From NCBI GenBank assembly GCA_947504115.1, contig CANNGH010000004.1, positions 186,001-250,000 of the forward strand: a DNA stretch of 64,000 bases, read 5' to 3'. The stretch is from an uncultured Sedimentitalea sp. Lineage in GTDB: Bacteria; Pseudomonadota; Alphaproteobacteria; Rhodobacterales; Rhodobacteraceae. The position numbers and the translations under genes were made by a program. How positions within the stretch are numbered: the stretch's first letter is position 1; each line of letters starts with the position of its first letter. Below are positions 16,052 through 24,447 of the stretch, piece after piece. Below the pieces are notes generated by a model. It was not told where the DNA came from, did no database searches, and was given only the letters and a program-made list of their open reading frames with translations.

Positions 16052-16426
16052 GTGAAGTTAGAAGCGCTGAACTGGCGGAAAGGATTGTTCCGCCTCTGGA
16101 TTGTTGCATCTATATTTTGGACGCTTTACGTATTTGCGCATTTAGTAGAAGCGCAGACCGACTTGCGACAAGCGAAGGAGTCGAAAGAGACATACTGCGC
16201 AGCTACAAGAAGCACCTCGCCACTCCCAGCGGGGTATGTATTAAATTGTCGATACGACGACCATTACCTATCACTTTCCGAAAAAATAAGTAGCGCAGAA
16301 AATTACCGGAAATCCATCTATCCAGCGCTGGGCGCACCCTTTGTCGTTCTGATATTAGCCTTTATAGTCTACTATTCTGTGCGTTGGATCGGTCTAGGTT
16401 TCACGCATGATCGCAACCAAGTTTAA
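16052..16426 (+). CDS. Small membrane protein with two transmembrane helices
   Basis: A 124-residue protein. The first helix is about residues 12-32 (LFRLWIVASIFWTLYVFAHL) and the second about 93-112 (APFVVLILAFIVYYSVRWIG). The loop between contains two cysteines (ETYCAATR and LNCRYDD). The NWRKGLFRLWIV start resembles small alphaproteobacterial membrane proteins. GTG at 16052 is chosen because AAGGAG lies 10 bases upstream; upstream in-frame ATG-free sequence is not protein-like. The AT content is higher than its neighbours. As the last gene of the element it could be cargo. Confidence 0.55.
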   Translation: MKLEALNWRKGLFRLWIVASIFWTLYVFAHLVEAQTDLRQAKESKETYCAATRSTSPLPAGYVLNCRYDDHYLSLSEKISSAENYRKSIYPALGAPFVVLILAFIVYYSVRWIGLGFTHDRNQV

Positions 16427-16606
16427 TATTACTTTTCCGTTTGACCGCTCTGTCAAACAGCCAGAAAGCGGCGCGCTTTGTCGGCGTGGCATACACAGAA
16501 AAAATGCCCTTCTGCGGGTGAGGTCGGGGGGTCCGGTCAGCCCCCCCCTGCCGGAACCACAGGACAATCCGGCAGGGCGCAGATTGTGCAGCGCAAGCAT
16601 TAGCGA

Positions 16607-16626
16607 TTTAGGGGCAGGGTAGGGGC
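16607..16626. promoter_or_regulatory. Right-end TAGGGGC repeats, likely integrase arm sites
   Basis: TTTAGGGGC (16607-16615) and GTAGGGGC (16619-16626) repeat the units found at 8862 and 8873 inside the left end. They lie 45-64 bp from the right attachment core. Such symmetric end sites fit arm-type integrase binding. The gap 16427-16606 holds no gene; it contains two near copies of the dispersed 12-bp motif. Confidence 0.5.
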
Positions 16627-16670
16627 AGAAAAGCCGCTTTGGCTCTAAGTTGTTGATTTTGAAGGATCAA

Positions 16671-16745
16671 TGGCAGCCCGTAGGGGAATCGAACCCCTCT
16701 TTCCAGGTTGAAAACCTGGCGTCCTAACCGATAGACGAACGGGCC
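16671..16745 (-). tRNA. tRNA-Glu (anticodon UUC)
   Basis: A 75-base cloverleaf with CCA encoded. Acceptor GGCCCGT pairs with ACGGGCT, ending in a G-U pair at position 1. The anticodon stem CCAGG/CCTGG encloses TTTTCAA (anticodon TTC). The T arm is GGGGTTCGATTCCCC. Its last 15 bases form the right attachment repeat of the 8-kb element, which lies downstream of its 3' end and leaves the gene intact. Confidence 0.97.
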
Positions 16746-16837
16746 ACTGTTGGTCAGCGGGTCTTTAGGCAATCACGCCCGTCTGTGCAAGCACAAAAAT
16801 GGCGCGTTGTCCTGGATATCCCCTGGGCATGGCATTT

Positions 16838-18589
16838 TCAGCCCGCGTTTGCCGGTGCGGCGTCGTCGAGACGCAGTTGAACCCGGTGTCGGCCCCGCCA
16901 CGTGTTGATCTCCAGCCGTCCGGCCAGATGGAACCGCGCGCCGCCGTGATCCGAGAGCGCCATGCCGACAGGACCGTCAAAAGCGCCAAAGGCGATCGCG
17001 TCGAGCGACGCTCCCATGCCATCGCCCAGAGACAGCTTCAGGTGGTTTTCGCCAATCCGACGTGCATGGCGAACGATCATGTCGGGCAGCGCAAAACGCG
17101 GGGCGGGAGCGGCGGCCCCATAGGGACCGGCGCGCTCGATCTGCTCGATCAGAGCGACATCGGCGGCGCCCGGCATCAGCGCGCCGTCCAGATGCAAATC
17201 ACGCGGTCCCGACATACCCGCGCCCTGCCGCGCCAGCAATTCGGCCAGACGCGCCATCGCCGGCTCCAGATCGTCCCGCGTTACGGTGAGGCCGGCGGCC
17301 ATGCGGTGACCGCCGCCCTTCAACAGCAACCCTTCGCCCGCCAGCCGTTGGATCGCGGCGCCAAGATCGACGCCCGCGACCGAGCGACCGGATCCCTTGC
17401 CGATGGCACCATCGAATCCGATGACGATGGCCGGGCGATTCGTCGCCTCTTTCAGCCGCGCCGCGACGATGCCGACGACTCCGGGATGCCAGCCCTCGCC
17501 GGCCGCCCAGACCAGCGGCGCGTCCAGTCCACGCGTCTCGGCCTGCTCCAGTGCGGCGGCACGCACGGCGGCCTCGATCTCGCGGCGGTCGCTGTTGAGG
17601 GTGTCCAGCTTTTCCGCGAGCGCAATTGCCTGCTCGCGCGATTGCGTGGCCAATAGCTGCGCCCCCAGATCGGCCTGTCCGATCCGCCCGCCCGCGTTGA
17701 CGCGCGGACCCAGAAGAAAGCCCAGATGATGGGTGTTGGGCGCGGTATCCATACGCGCAATGTCCGCAAGCGCCACGAGGCCCGGCCGCTCGCGCCGTGC
17801 CATCACCACCAGCCCCTGCCGCACCAATGCGCGGTTGGCGCCGATCAGCGGCGCGACATCGGCGACCGTGGCCAGCGCCACCAGATCCAGCAATCCCATC
17901 AGGTCCGGCCCTGTGCCGGTGCCGGTCTCGCGCATCTGGCGGCGCAGTTCGACCAGCATCAGGAACACCACCCCGGCGGCGCAGAAATAGCCCAGTTCGC
18001 CGCTTTCATCCTGACGATTGGGGTTCACCACAGCCAGCGCCGGAGGCAGCGTTTCGCCGCCCATATGGTGGTCCAGTACAATCACATCCGCGCCTTCGGC
18101 AGCGGCGATCGCATCGTGGGACAGCGTGCCGCAATCGACGCAGACGATCAGATCGTGGCGCGCGGCCAGATCGCGCATGGCGGTCTCGTTGGGGCCATAG
18201 CCTTCGTCGATGCGATCCGGAACATAGAGCGTCGCGTCGCGTCCGGTCTCGCGCAGCCACGCCAGCAGCAGGGCCGCCGACGCGCCGCCATCCACGTCGT
18301 AATCCGCGAAAACCGCGATTCGCTCGCGCCGTTCGACCGCCTGTCGAAATCGCGCCGCCGCCTTTTCCATGTCCTTCATCAGGCGCGGATCGGGCAGCAG
18401 ATCGCGCAGGGTAGGGGCCAGAAACGCCTCGGCTTCACCCAAGTTCACGCCGCGCCGTGCCAGCACCTGACATAGCGCCCGCGGCAAGGCCAAATCCTGC
18501 GCGAGAGCGTCGGCGGCGCGTTCGGCTTCGATATCGGGCCCGATCCAGCGCCGTCCGTTCAGCGACTGCTCAACGCCCAGAAACGCCAA
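16838..18589 (-). CDS. recJ: Single-stranded-DNA exonuclease RecJ
   Basis: RecJ degrades single-stranded DNA 5' to 3' in recombination and mismatch repair. The 583 residues show the DHH-family motifs: FADYDVDGGASAALL (motif I, residues ~94-108), CVDCGT, VLDHHMGG (motif III) and the C-terminal DHHA1 motif GGGHRMAAGLT. Length fits the family. It lies downstream of glpX and hom on the same strand and ends shortly before tRNA-Glu. Confidence 0.96.
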   Translation of the reverse strand: MAFLGVEQSLNGRRWIGPDIEAERAADALAQDLALPRALCQVLARRGVNLGEAEAFLAPTLRDLLPDPRLMKDMEKAAARFRQAVERRERIAVFADYDVDGGASAALLLAWLRETGRDATLYVPDRIDEGYGPNETAMRDLAARHDLIVCVDCGTLSHDAIAAAEGADVIVLDHHMGGETLPPALAVVNPNRQDESGELGYFCAAGVVFLMLVELRRQMRETGTGTGPDLMGLLDLVALATVADVAPLIGANRALVRQGLVVMARRERPGLVALADIARMDTAPNTHHLGFLLGPRVNAGGRIGQADLGAQLLATQSREQAIALAEKLDTLNSDRREIEAAVRAAALEQAETRGLDAPLVWAAGEGWHPGVVGIVAARLKEATNRPAIVIGFDGAIGKGSGRSVAGVDLGAAIQRLAGEGLLLKGGGHRMAAGLTVTRDDLEPAMARLAELLARQGAGMSGPRDLHLDGALMPGAADVALIEQIERAGPYGAAAPAPRFALPDMIVRHARRIGENHLKLSLGDGMGASLDAIAFGAFDGPVGMALSDHGGARFHLAGRLEINTWRGRHRVQLRLDDAAPANAG

Positions 18590-18629
18590 GAACCCCTCCC
18601 GACAGGGCCGTAAATCGCCACCCCGGCCC

Positions 18630-18671
18630 TTCTTCTGGCTTGAAAATATCCCCGCCGGAGGCGTCGCGCCG
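18630..18671. repeat. Intergenic GC-rich repeat, copy 1
   Basis: The segment reads TTCTTCTGGCTTGAAAATAT then CCCCGCCGGAGGCG. It is the diverged form of a repeat that recurs in several intergenic gaps, always with a GGGGGTATTT-like box next to a CCTCCGGCGG palindrome. It lies between recJ and glpX. Only its resemblance to the other copies identifies it. Confidence 0.55.
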
Positions 18672-18712
18672 CCGCCGCGAAATCCGCCTTTCGGACAGGG
18701 TAACTGCTGTGA

Positions 18713-19678
18713 TCATGCCACCGGAGTGCGATATTGCATGCGCCGCACCGACCCGGTCTTGGACCGCATCAGCAGCGTCTCGGTGGTCAGCCAGCGCGGT
18801 TCGCGCTTGATCCCGGGCAGCAAGGTCCCGCTGGTGACGCCGGTCGCGGCAAAGATCACGTCCTGTGTCACCATCTCGTCGCGGGTATAGATCCTGTCCA
18901 GATCCGTGACACCCGCCTTCGCGGCGCGCTTTTTCTCGTCTTCGTTGCGAAACAGCAGCTGTCCCTGGATCTGGCCGCCCATGCATTTCAGCGCCGCCGC
19001 CGCCAGCACGCCTTCCGGGGCGCCGCCCTGACCCATATACATGTCGATGCCGGTGATGGCGCTTTCGGCGCAATGCATCACGCCCGCCACATCGCCATCC
19101 GTGATCAGCCGGATGGCCGCACCGGTCGCGCGGACCTCGGCGATCATGTCTTCATGGCGAGGCCGTTCGAGGATGCACACCGTGATGTCCGAAGCAGCGC
19201 ACCCCTTGGCCTCGGCCAATGCCGAAACGCGCGCCGCGGGGGACATGTCCAGCGTCACCAGGCCTTCGGCAAAGCCGGGCCCGATGGCCAGTTTGTCCAT
19301 ATAGACATCGGGCGCATGCAGCATCGAGCCGCGCGGACCCATGGCGATCACGGTCAGCGCGTTGGGCATGTCCTTGGCGGTCAGCGTCGTGCCTTCCAGC
19401 GGGTCCAGCGCGATATCCACGCCGGGGCCGTTGCCAGTGCCGACCTCTTCCCCGATGAACAGCATCGGCGCCTCGTCGCGCTCGCCTTCGCCGATCACCA
19501 CGACACCGGCGATATCCAGCAGGTTCAACTGCTCGCGCATGGCGTTGACCGCAGCCTGATCCGCGGCCTTTTCATCGCCCCGTCCGATCAGGGACGCCGA
19601 CGCCAGTGCCGCCTGTTCCGCCACGCGGGCGAGACCCAGAGACAGCATGCGGTCGTGAAATTCGATGGGTGCGCGCAT
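18713..19678 (-). CDS. glpX: Class II fructose-1,6-bisphosphatase
   Basis: GlpX hydrolyses fructose-1,6-bisphosphate in gluconeogenesis. The 321-residue protein has the family signatures VVIGEGERDEAPMLFIGEEV and the metal/phosphate motif LDPLEGTTLTAKD, with GQGGAPEGVLAAAALKCMGG in the C-terminal half. Start at MRAPIEFHDRMLSL fits the family N-terminus. It lies between hom and recJ on the same strand, an arrangement common in Rhodobacterales. Confidence 0.96.
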   Translation of the reverse strand: MRAPIEFHDRMLSLGLARVAEQAALASASLIGRGDEKAADQAAVNAMREQLNLLDIAGVVVIGEGERDEAPMLFIGEEVGTGNGPGVDIALDPLEGTTLTAKDMPNALTVIAMGPRGSMLHAPDVYMDKLAIGPGFAEGLVTLDMSPAARVSALAEAKGCAASDITVCILERPRHEDMIAEVRATGAAIRLITDGDVAGVMHCAESAITGIDMYMGQGGAPEGVLAAAALKCMGGQIQGQLLFRNEDEKKRAAKAGVTDLDRIYTRDEMVTQDVIFAATGVTSGTLLPGIKREPRWLTTETLLMRSKTGSVRRMQYRTPVA

Positions 19679-19775
19679 CGGGCGATCCTTCGTTGAACGT
19701 GTGAAAACCGGATTCGTGACCGGGTTTAGCGGGCAGGATGCGCTGGCACAAGCCCGCGCACCCGGCCTGTGCGTC

Positions 19776-21062
19776 TCAGACGCTTTCGATGCGCAACGCG
19801 ACCGGCGCGCTGTGTATGACGTCGGTTTGCGTCATTGCCGCCAACGCCTCGTTCAGCGCATTGCGGGTGGTCTTGTGCGTCACGATCAGCACCGGAGCGG
19901 TCTCGGCGGCGTGACCGTATTGCCGCATCCGGTCGATCGAGATGCCGTATTGTCCCAGAATGGCGGCAATCTGGGCCAACGCGCCGGGCTTGTCGATCAG
20001 GCCCATCCGCAGATAATAGGGCGCGGGCAATCCGGCCACGGCGGCGGGCGCGTCGGTCAGGGTTTCGGCGGGCTGACCGAAGGTCGTGATCCGCAACCCG
20101 CGCGCCAGATCGCAGACATCGCCCATCACCGCGCTGGCGGTCGGACCCATTCCCGCGCCGGGGCCGCGCAGCACGATCTGTTCCACCGCGTCGCCTTCGA
20201 TCACCACCATGTTGGTGCCGCCCTCAAGCTGGCCCAGCGGCGAACCGGCCGGCACAAGGCAGGGCTGCATGCGCTGTTCCAGACCGCGCCCGGTGCGGCG
20301 CGCCACGCCCAGCAGCTTGATCCGGTATCCCATGTCGGCGGCGGCGCGGATATCGTCGATCGAGACCTTTTCGATCCCCTCGATCTCGATGCCGTCGAAA
20401 TCGGGCCTTGTGCCGAAGGCGATGGCCGACAGGATGGCCAACTTGTGCGCGGCGTCGATGCCGCCCACATCCAGCGTCGGATCGGCTTCGAGAAAGCCCA
20501 GATCGCGGGCCTCCTGAAACACGACATCATAGGGCAGGCCGGCGCTTTCCATGCGCGTCAGGATATAGTTGCAGGTGCCGTTCATCACGCCCATCACGCG
20601 CGTGATCTCGTTCGCCGCAAGGCTTTCGGTCAGCGTCTTGATCACCGGGATGCCGCCCGCGACGGCGGCCTCATAGCGCAGAACGCGGCCCTGCGCCTCG
20701 GCCCGTTCCGCCAGGTTCTGACCGTGGGTGGCCAGCATCGCCTTGTTGGCCGTGACGACATCCTTGCCCGCATCCAGCGCCGCCTCGGTCGCGGCCTTGG
20801 CCGGACCATCGGGACCGCCCATCAGCTCGACGAAAACGTCCACATCGTCGCGCCGGGCGAGGGTGACGGGATCGTCCTCCCAGTCATAGGTCGAGATATT
20901 GACCCCACGGTCCTTGCCGGCATCGCGCGCCGAGACCGCACTGATCTGGATGTCGCGCCCGGTGCGCGCGCGCAACAGCGCGGCCTGTTTGCGCACGATC
21001 TTCACCACCCCCACGCCGACGGTGCCCAGCCCCGCTATTCCGATGCGCAATGGTTCCGTCAT
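19776..21062 (-). CDS. hom: Homoserine dehydrogenase
   Basis: Reduces aspartate semialdehyde to homoserine, the branch point to methionine and threonine. The 428 residues start at MTEPLRIGIAGLGTVGVGVV, the NAD(P)-binding glycine motif. The catalytic domain has GIPVIKTLTESLAANEI and GIDAAHKLAILSAIAFG. The C-terminal ACT domain (YYLRMGLIDKPGALAQIAAI) suggests amino-acid feedback. An upstream in-frame start at 21131 is rejected because it lacks family support. The lipoprotein gene ends 65 bp upstream in the same direction. Confidence 0.96.
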   Translation of the reverse strand: MTEPLRIGIAGLGTVGVGVVKIVRKQAALLRARTGRDIQISAVSARDAGKDRGVNISTYDWEDDPVTLARRDDVDVFVELMGGPDGPAKAATEAALDAGKDVVTANKAMLATHGQNLAERAEAQGRVLRYEAAVAGGIPVIKTLTESLAANEITRVMGVMNGTCNYILTRMESAGLPYDVVFQEARDLGFLEADPTLDVGGIDAAHKLAILSAIAFGTRPDFDGIEIEGIEKVSIDDIRAAADMGYRIKLLGVARRTGRGLEQRMQPCLVPAGSPLGQLEGGTNMVVIEGDAVEQIVLRGPGAGMGPTASAVMGDVCDLARGLRITTFGQPAETLTDAPAAVAGLPAPYYLRMGLIDKPGALAQIAAILGQYGISIDRMRQYGHAAETAPVLIVTHKTTRNALNEALAAMTQTDVIHSAPVALRIESV

Positions 21063-21127
21063 GGCAAATTCCCTTGTCCCGAGTGTTTTGCCGGGCTTTA
21101 GCGGGTTCGCCGGGGCGGTGCAACGCG

Positions 21128-21448
21128 TCACATCGGCGGCAGGGGGCGCACACCCGCGCGCATGCGGGATCGCGTGTCGGCATCGACGACGGCCGCGTTC
21201 AGCCTTTGCGCGCGCTGTTGCAGGCGGTCGCGGCGCGCGGCCAGACCGGTTTCCGGCGCGCCCGTGCGTTCACGCGGCGGGGCGGAGGCGGCAAGCAACG
21301 GCTCCAGCGGCACGAGGTCGGGCCAGGGCGCATCGCGCGCCGCGTCGGTGATCGTCGACTCCAGATCCGGCCGTTCGGAACACGCCGCAAGCACCAAAAG
21401 TACCGCCATGGCGGGCAGGGCGACGCGGGAAAGACGGGACAGGGGCAT
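21128..21448 (-). CDS. Small lipoprotein, unknown function
   Basis: A 106-residue protein with a lipoprotein signal: ALPAMAVLLVLAAC, lipobox LAA|C. The mature part is acidic then Arg-rich (RRDRLQQRAQRLNAAVVDAD) and probably helical. Related short lipoproteins occur in front of hom in Rhodobacterales. The start at 21448 is chosen because the signal peptide begins there. It lies 65 bp upstream of hom in the same direction and is likely co-transcribed. Divergent from the tetR gene. Confidence 0.6.
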   Translation of the reverse strand: MPLSRLSRVALPAMAVLLVLAACSERPDLESTITDAARDAPWPDLVPLEPLLAASAPPRERTGAPETGLAARRDRLQQRAQRLNAAVVDADTRSRMRAGVRPLPPM

Positions 21449-21519
21449 GGAGGCACCGGGGCTGGTTGTGCGCCCAGTGATGCCCGCTCGGGGCGGGCGG
21501 CGCAAGGCGGGTTTTTTCT

Positions 21520-21538
21520 GAACGCACGTTCATATAAC
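21520..21538 (+). promoter_or_regulatory. TetR autoregulatory operator and promoter
   Basis: The palindrome GAACGCACGTTC (21520-21531; TGAACG/CGTTCA with flanks) is followed directly by TATAAC (21533-21538), a likely -10. Transcription would start close to the ATG at 21548. The same 12-bp palindrome, on the opposite strand, lies before the TRAP genes at 28735-28746. Confidence 0.65.
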
Positions 21539-21547
21539 ATGGCGGCC

Positions 21548-22141
21548 ATGGCCCGCACCGCAGGTTCCCGTTCCGACATCACCGGCCCGCGCATCCGCGA
21601 CGCGGCGCTGCGGCTGTTCGCGCGCCATGGCTATGCCGCGGTGTCGATGCGCCAGATCGCGCGCGCGGTCGGGGTGCAGGCCGGGGCGCTGTATAATTAC
21701 ACGCCGGACAAGCAAAGCCTGCTGTTCGATTTGATGCGCGATCACCTGCAAGAGCTGCTGAATGCGCGCGCCGCCCGCGATCTGCCGCCGGACCCGGACC
21801 CGCGGCTGGAGGACTTCACCCGGTTTCACATCCGCTTCCACCTTGAGCGGGCCGACGCGGTTTTCATCGCCTACATGGAATTGCGCAGCCTGAATCCGGA
21901 AAACTTCGCGGTGATCGAAGCGTTGCGGCGCGACTATGAAACGCAGTTGCAAACGATCCTGCGCGACGGTGTGGAACAGCGCCGGTTCGCCGTTCACGAC
22001 ACCCGCATCGCGGCGATGGCGGTGATCGCGATGCTGACCGGCGTCAACACGTGGTATCGACACGACGGCCGGCTGTCGGTGGCAGCGGTCGAGGACATCT
22101 ATTGGGACATGGTGCGCAAAGCCGTCGCCGTGTCCCGATGA
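21548..22141 (+). CDS. TetR/AcrR-family transcriptional regulator
   Basis: A 197-residue repressor. The N-terminal TetR domain reads RIRDAALRLFARHGYAAVSM, with recognition helix QIARAVGVQAGALYNYTPDK (residues ~36-55). The helical ligand-binding domain follows. ATG at 21548 is preferred; an in-frame ATG nine bases earlier is possible. A palindrome overlaps its promoter, which fits autoregulation. The identical palindrome upstream of the TAXI-TRAP genes suggests it also controls that transport system. The ligand is unknown. Confidence 0.88.
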   Translation: MARTAGSRSDITGPRIRDAALRLFARHGYAAVSMRQIARAVGVQAGALYNYTPDKQSLLFDLMRDHLQELLNARAARDLPPDPDPRLEDFTRFHIRFHLERADAVFIAYMELRSLNPENFAVIEALRRDYETQLQTILRDGVEQRRFAVHDTRIAAMAVIAMLTGVNTWYRHDGRLSVAAVEDIYWDMVRKAVAVSR

Positions 22142-22153
22142 TGCCGCAGGCGA

Positions 22154-22498
22154 TCAGATCTGTTCGACCGTGATATCGTCGTCAGCGTAAAAGGCCAGAT
22201 GATCCTTGATCGCGGAAACATCCTCAAGCGGGGTCTCGTAGGTCCAGACCGCGTCGCAAAGCGTCGCCGATTTGTTGACGATGGAATAATAATGCGCGTC
22301 GCCCTTGTGCGGGCAGTGGGTGGTCTTGTCGCTGCGGTCCAGAAACTGCATGGCGATATCCTCACGCGGAAAATACAGCACCGGGGCCATGTCGCCCTCG
22401 CTCAGTTCCAGCACATTGCGGCTTTCGCCGAGCACCGCACCCCCGGCGCGCACGCACCATGTTCCGTCTGCCTTGCGAATTCTGATCGGTTTGGCCAT
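22154..22498 (-). CDS. DUF427 family protein
   Basis: A 114-residue DUF427 protein. Typical features are VLELSEGDMAPVLYFPREDI followed by CPHKGDAHYYSI, the conserved motif of this beta-tent fold family. Biochemical function is not established. Start MAKPIRIRK at 22498 has a GAGGAAAACAGG-type ribosome-binding site. It is convergent with tetR. Confidence 0.85.
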   Translation of the reverse strand: MAKPIRIRKADGTWCVRAGGAVLGESRNVLELSEGDMAPVLYFPREDIAMQFLDRSDKTTHCPHKGDAHYYSIVNKSATLCDAVWTYETPLEDVSAIKDHLAFYADDDITVEQI

Positions 22499-22622
22499 CC
22501 TGTTTTCCTCTCGTGATCGTTCCATGACGGCCCCGATATCGCGCGATGCAAAGCGACCGGGCCCGAGCTTGCGGTTCTACGGCAGGACGAGTAGCGCGCG
22601 CAAGGTTTCGCGCGCGTTTTGC

Positions 22623-24413
22623 TCAGATCGGGGCGGTGGCCGCCGCCAGCCAGTTACGCGCGCTGTCGCCCAGACGGGGGGCGATCCGTTCGGCCACCGC
22701 GCCGTGATAGGCGTTCAGCCAGTCGCGTTCCGGCGTCGTCAGCATTGCGGGCAGGATCAGGCGGCGGTCAATGGGCGCGAAGGTCAGCGTGCGCCAGTTC
22801 AGCATCGCGCGTTCGGCATCGCCGCCGGGCAGGGCGGGGGCGGGTTCGACCACCAGCAGGTTCTCGATTCGGATGCCGAACGCGCCCTCGCGATAATAGC
22901 CCGGTTCGTTGCTCAGGATCATGCCGGGTTCCAGCGGCACGTGGCTGGCGCGGCTGAGACGTTGCGGCCCCTCATGCACGCTGAGATAGGCGCCCACGCC
23001 ATGGCCCAGCCCGTGGTTGAAATCCTGCCCCGCCAGCCACAGCGGCATCCGCCCCACCGCCTCGATATCGCGCCCGGCCAGCCCCTCGGGCCAGCGCAGA
23101 CGGCTCATCGCGATCATGCCCTGCAACACGCGGGTGAAGGCGGCGCGTTCCTCGTCGCCGGGGGTGCCGATGGCGATGGTTCGCGTGATATCGGTCGTGC
23201 CGTCCAGATACTGCCCGCCGCTGTCCAGAACCAGCAGATCGCCGTCTTGCAGCAAGGTATCGGTGCCGGTCGTCACGCGGTAATGCATGATCGCGCCGTT
23301 GGCGCCGGTTCCGGCGATGGTTTCAAAGCTGATATCGCGCAGGGCCGGATCGGCGCGCCGTCGCTCCTCCAGTGCGCGCACCACATCGATTTCGGTGACA
23401 CTGCCGGGCGCTTGCGCATCCAGCCAGGCCAGCGTTTCCACCACGGCGGCACCGTCCCGCAGATGCGCGGCGACGCTGCCCGCGATCTCGGCCTCGTTCT
23501 TGCGCGCCTTGGGCAGCGCACAGGGATCGTCGCCCGCTACCGCCCTGTCGCCCAGAACGTCCGCGATCCGCTGCGGCACGGTGGTCTCGTCGATGCGCAC
23601 CGGCCCCTCCAGCCGCTCCAGCGCCGACAACAGCGCGTCGGGGGCATGCACCGTCACGCCGTCACCCAGCGGCGTATCCAGATCGGCCAGCTTCTGCGCC
23701 GCCATGAACAGATCGACCCGCCCGTCATCGTGCAGAATCGCAAAGCCATGCGCCACCGGATTGCGCGCGATGTCGCCGCCCCGGATGTTGAGCAGCCACA
23801 TGATCGAATCCGGCATCGTCAGGACCGCCGCCCGGTGCCCCGCCTCGCGCAATGTCTCGGCCAGACGGGCGCGTTTGGAATCTGCCGTTTCACCGGCGAA
23901 TTCAATGGGGTGCGCACGCACCGAGGCCATCGGCGGAGCGGGCTGATCCTGCCATATCCGATCCACCAGATTGTCACCCGGCGCCAGCGTGATGCCCGAC
24001 CCTTCGAGCATCGTGCGCGTCCGCGCGATCTCTCCCTTGGAATGCAACCACGGATCGAACCCCACCTTGCCGCCACGGGGCAGCATCTTGCGCAGCCACT
24101 CGGCCAGCTTCACGTCGGGCCACGGCACCGGCGTGAACACATCGGCCACCTGCGCCTTGACCTGCGTGCGATAGCGCCCGTCGACGAACACGCCCGCGAC
24201 CTCCGCCAGAACGGCACAGAACCCGGCCGAGCCGGTAAACCCCGTCAGCCAGGCCAGCCGCGCATCGCGCGGGGCGACATATTCGCCCTGATGGGCATCG
24301 GCGCGCGGCACCAGAAAACCGTCCAGTCCCTCGGCGGCCATCTCATGGCGCAGCGCCTGCAGCCGGGGCGGCCCCTGTTCGGGCCGCGCCGTGACGTCGA
24401 ATGTCTGGAACAT
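22623..24413 (-). CDS. pepP: Aminopeptidase P family protein (Xaa-Pro aminopeptidase)
   Basis: A 596-residue M24B metallopeptidase that would release N-terminal residues before proline. It has two N-terminal creatinase-like domains (GFLVPRADAHQGEYV opens the first). The catalytic pita-bread domain has metal ligands in VLDSGGQYLDGTTDITRTIA (two Asp), HGLGHGVGAYLSVHE (His) and SNEPGYYREGAFGIRIEN (Glu). The C-terminal extension ends WLNAYH, typical of the ~600-residue APP subgroup. Cytosolic, no signal peptide. Confidence 0.93.
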   Translation of the reverse strand: MFQTFDVTARPEQGPPRLQALRHEMAAEGLDGFLVPRADAHQGEYVAPRDARLAWLTGFTGSAGFCAVLAEVAGVFVDGRYRTQVKAQVADVFTPVPWPDVKLAEWLRKMLPRGGKVGFDPWLHSKGEIARTRTMLEGSGITLAPGDNLVDRIWQDQPAPPMASVRAHPIEFAGETADSKRARLAETLREAGHRAAVLTMPDSIMWLLNIRGGDIARNPVAHGFAILHDDGRVDLFMAAQKLADLDTPLGDGVTVHAPDALLSALERLEGPVRIDETTVPQRIADVLGDRAVAGDDPCALPKARKNEAEIAGSVAAHLRDGAAVVETLAWLDAQAPGSVTEIDVVRALEERRRADPALRDISFETIAGTGANGAIMHYRVTTGTDTLLQDGDLLVLDSGGQYLDGTTDITRTIAIGTPGDEERAAFTRVLQGMIAMSRLRWPEGLAGRDIEAVGRMPLWLAGQDFNHGLGHGVGAYLSVHEGPQRLSRASHVPLEPGMILSNEPGYYREGAFGIRIENLLVVEPAPALPGGDAERAMLNWRTLTFAPIDRRLILPAMLTTPERDWLNAYHGAVAERIAPRLGDSARNWLAAATAPI

Positions 24414-24447
24414 CGCGCGTTCCCTCCTGTTGCGACGCGGGGCCGGA

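Larger units (their letters stand above)
8720..16685. mobile_element. Complete phage-satellite-like integrative element at tRNA-Glu
   Basis: The 15-bp repeat TGGCAGCCCGTAGGG occurs at 8720-8734 and at 16671-16685, where it is the 3' end of tRNA-Glu. Between the copies lie an integrase, AlpA, a primase-polymerase/helicase, an iteron cluster and several unknown genes. Flanking genes on both sides are ordinary chromosomal genes. No capsid, tail, lysis or terminase gene is recognisable, so the element would depend on a helper for packaging, as P4- or PICI-like satellites do. Its TAGGGGC repeats lie inside both ends. Confidence 0.85.

Noticed and set aside
9353-16580. CRISPR array as explanation of the repeated 12-mer
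   Set aside because: Copies are irregularly spaced, lie inside genes and occur in both orientations; there are no spacers or cas genes.
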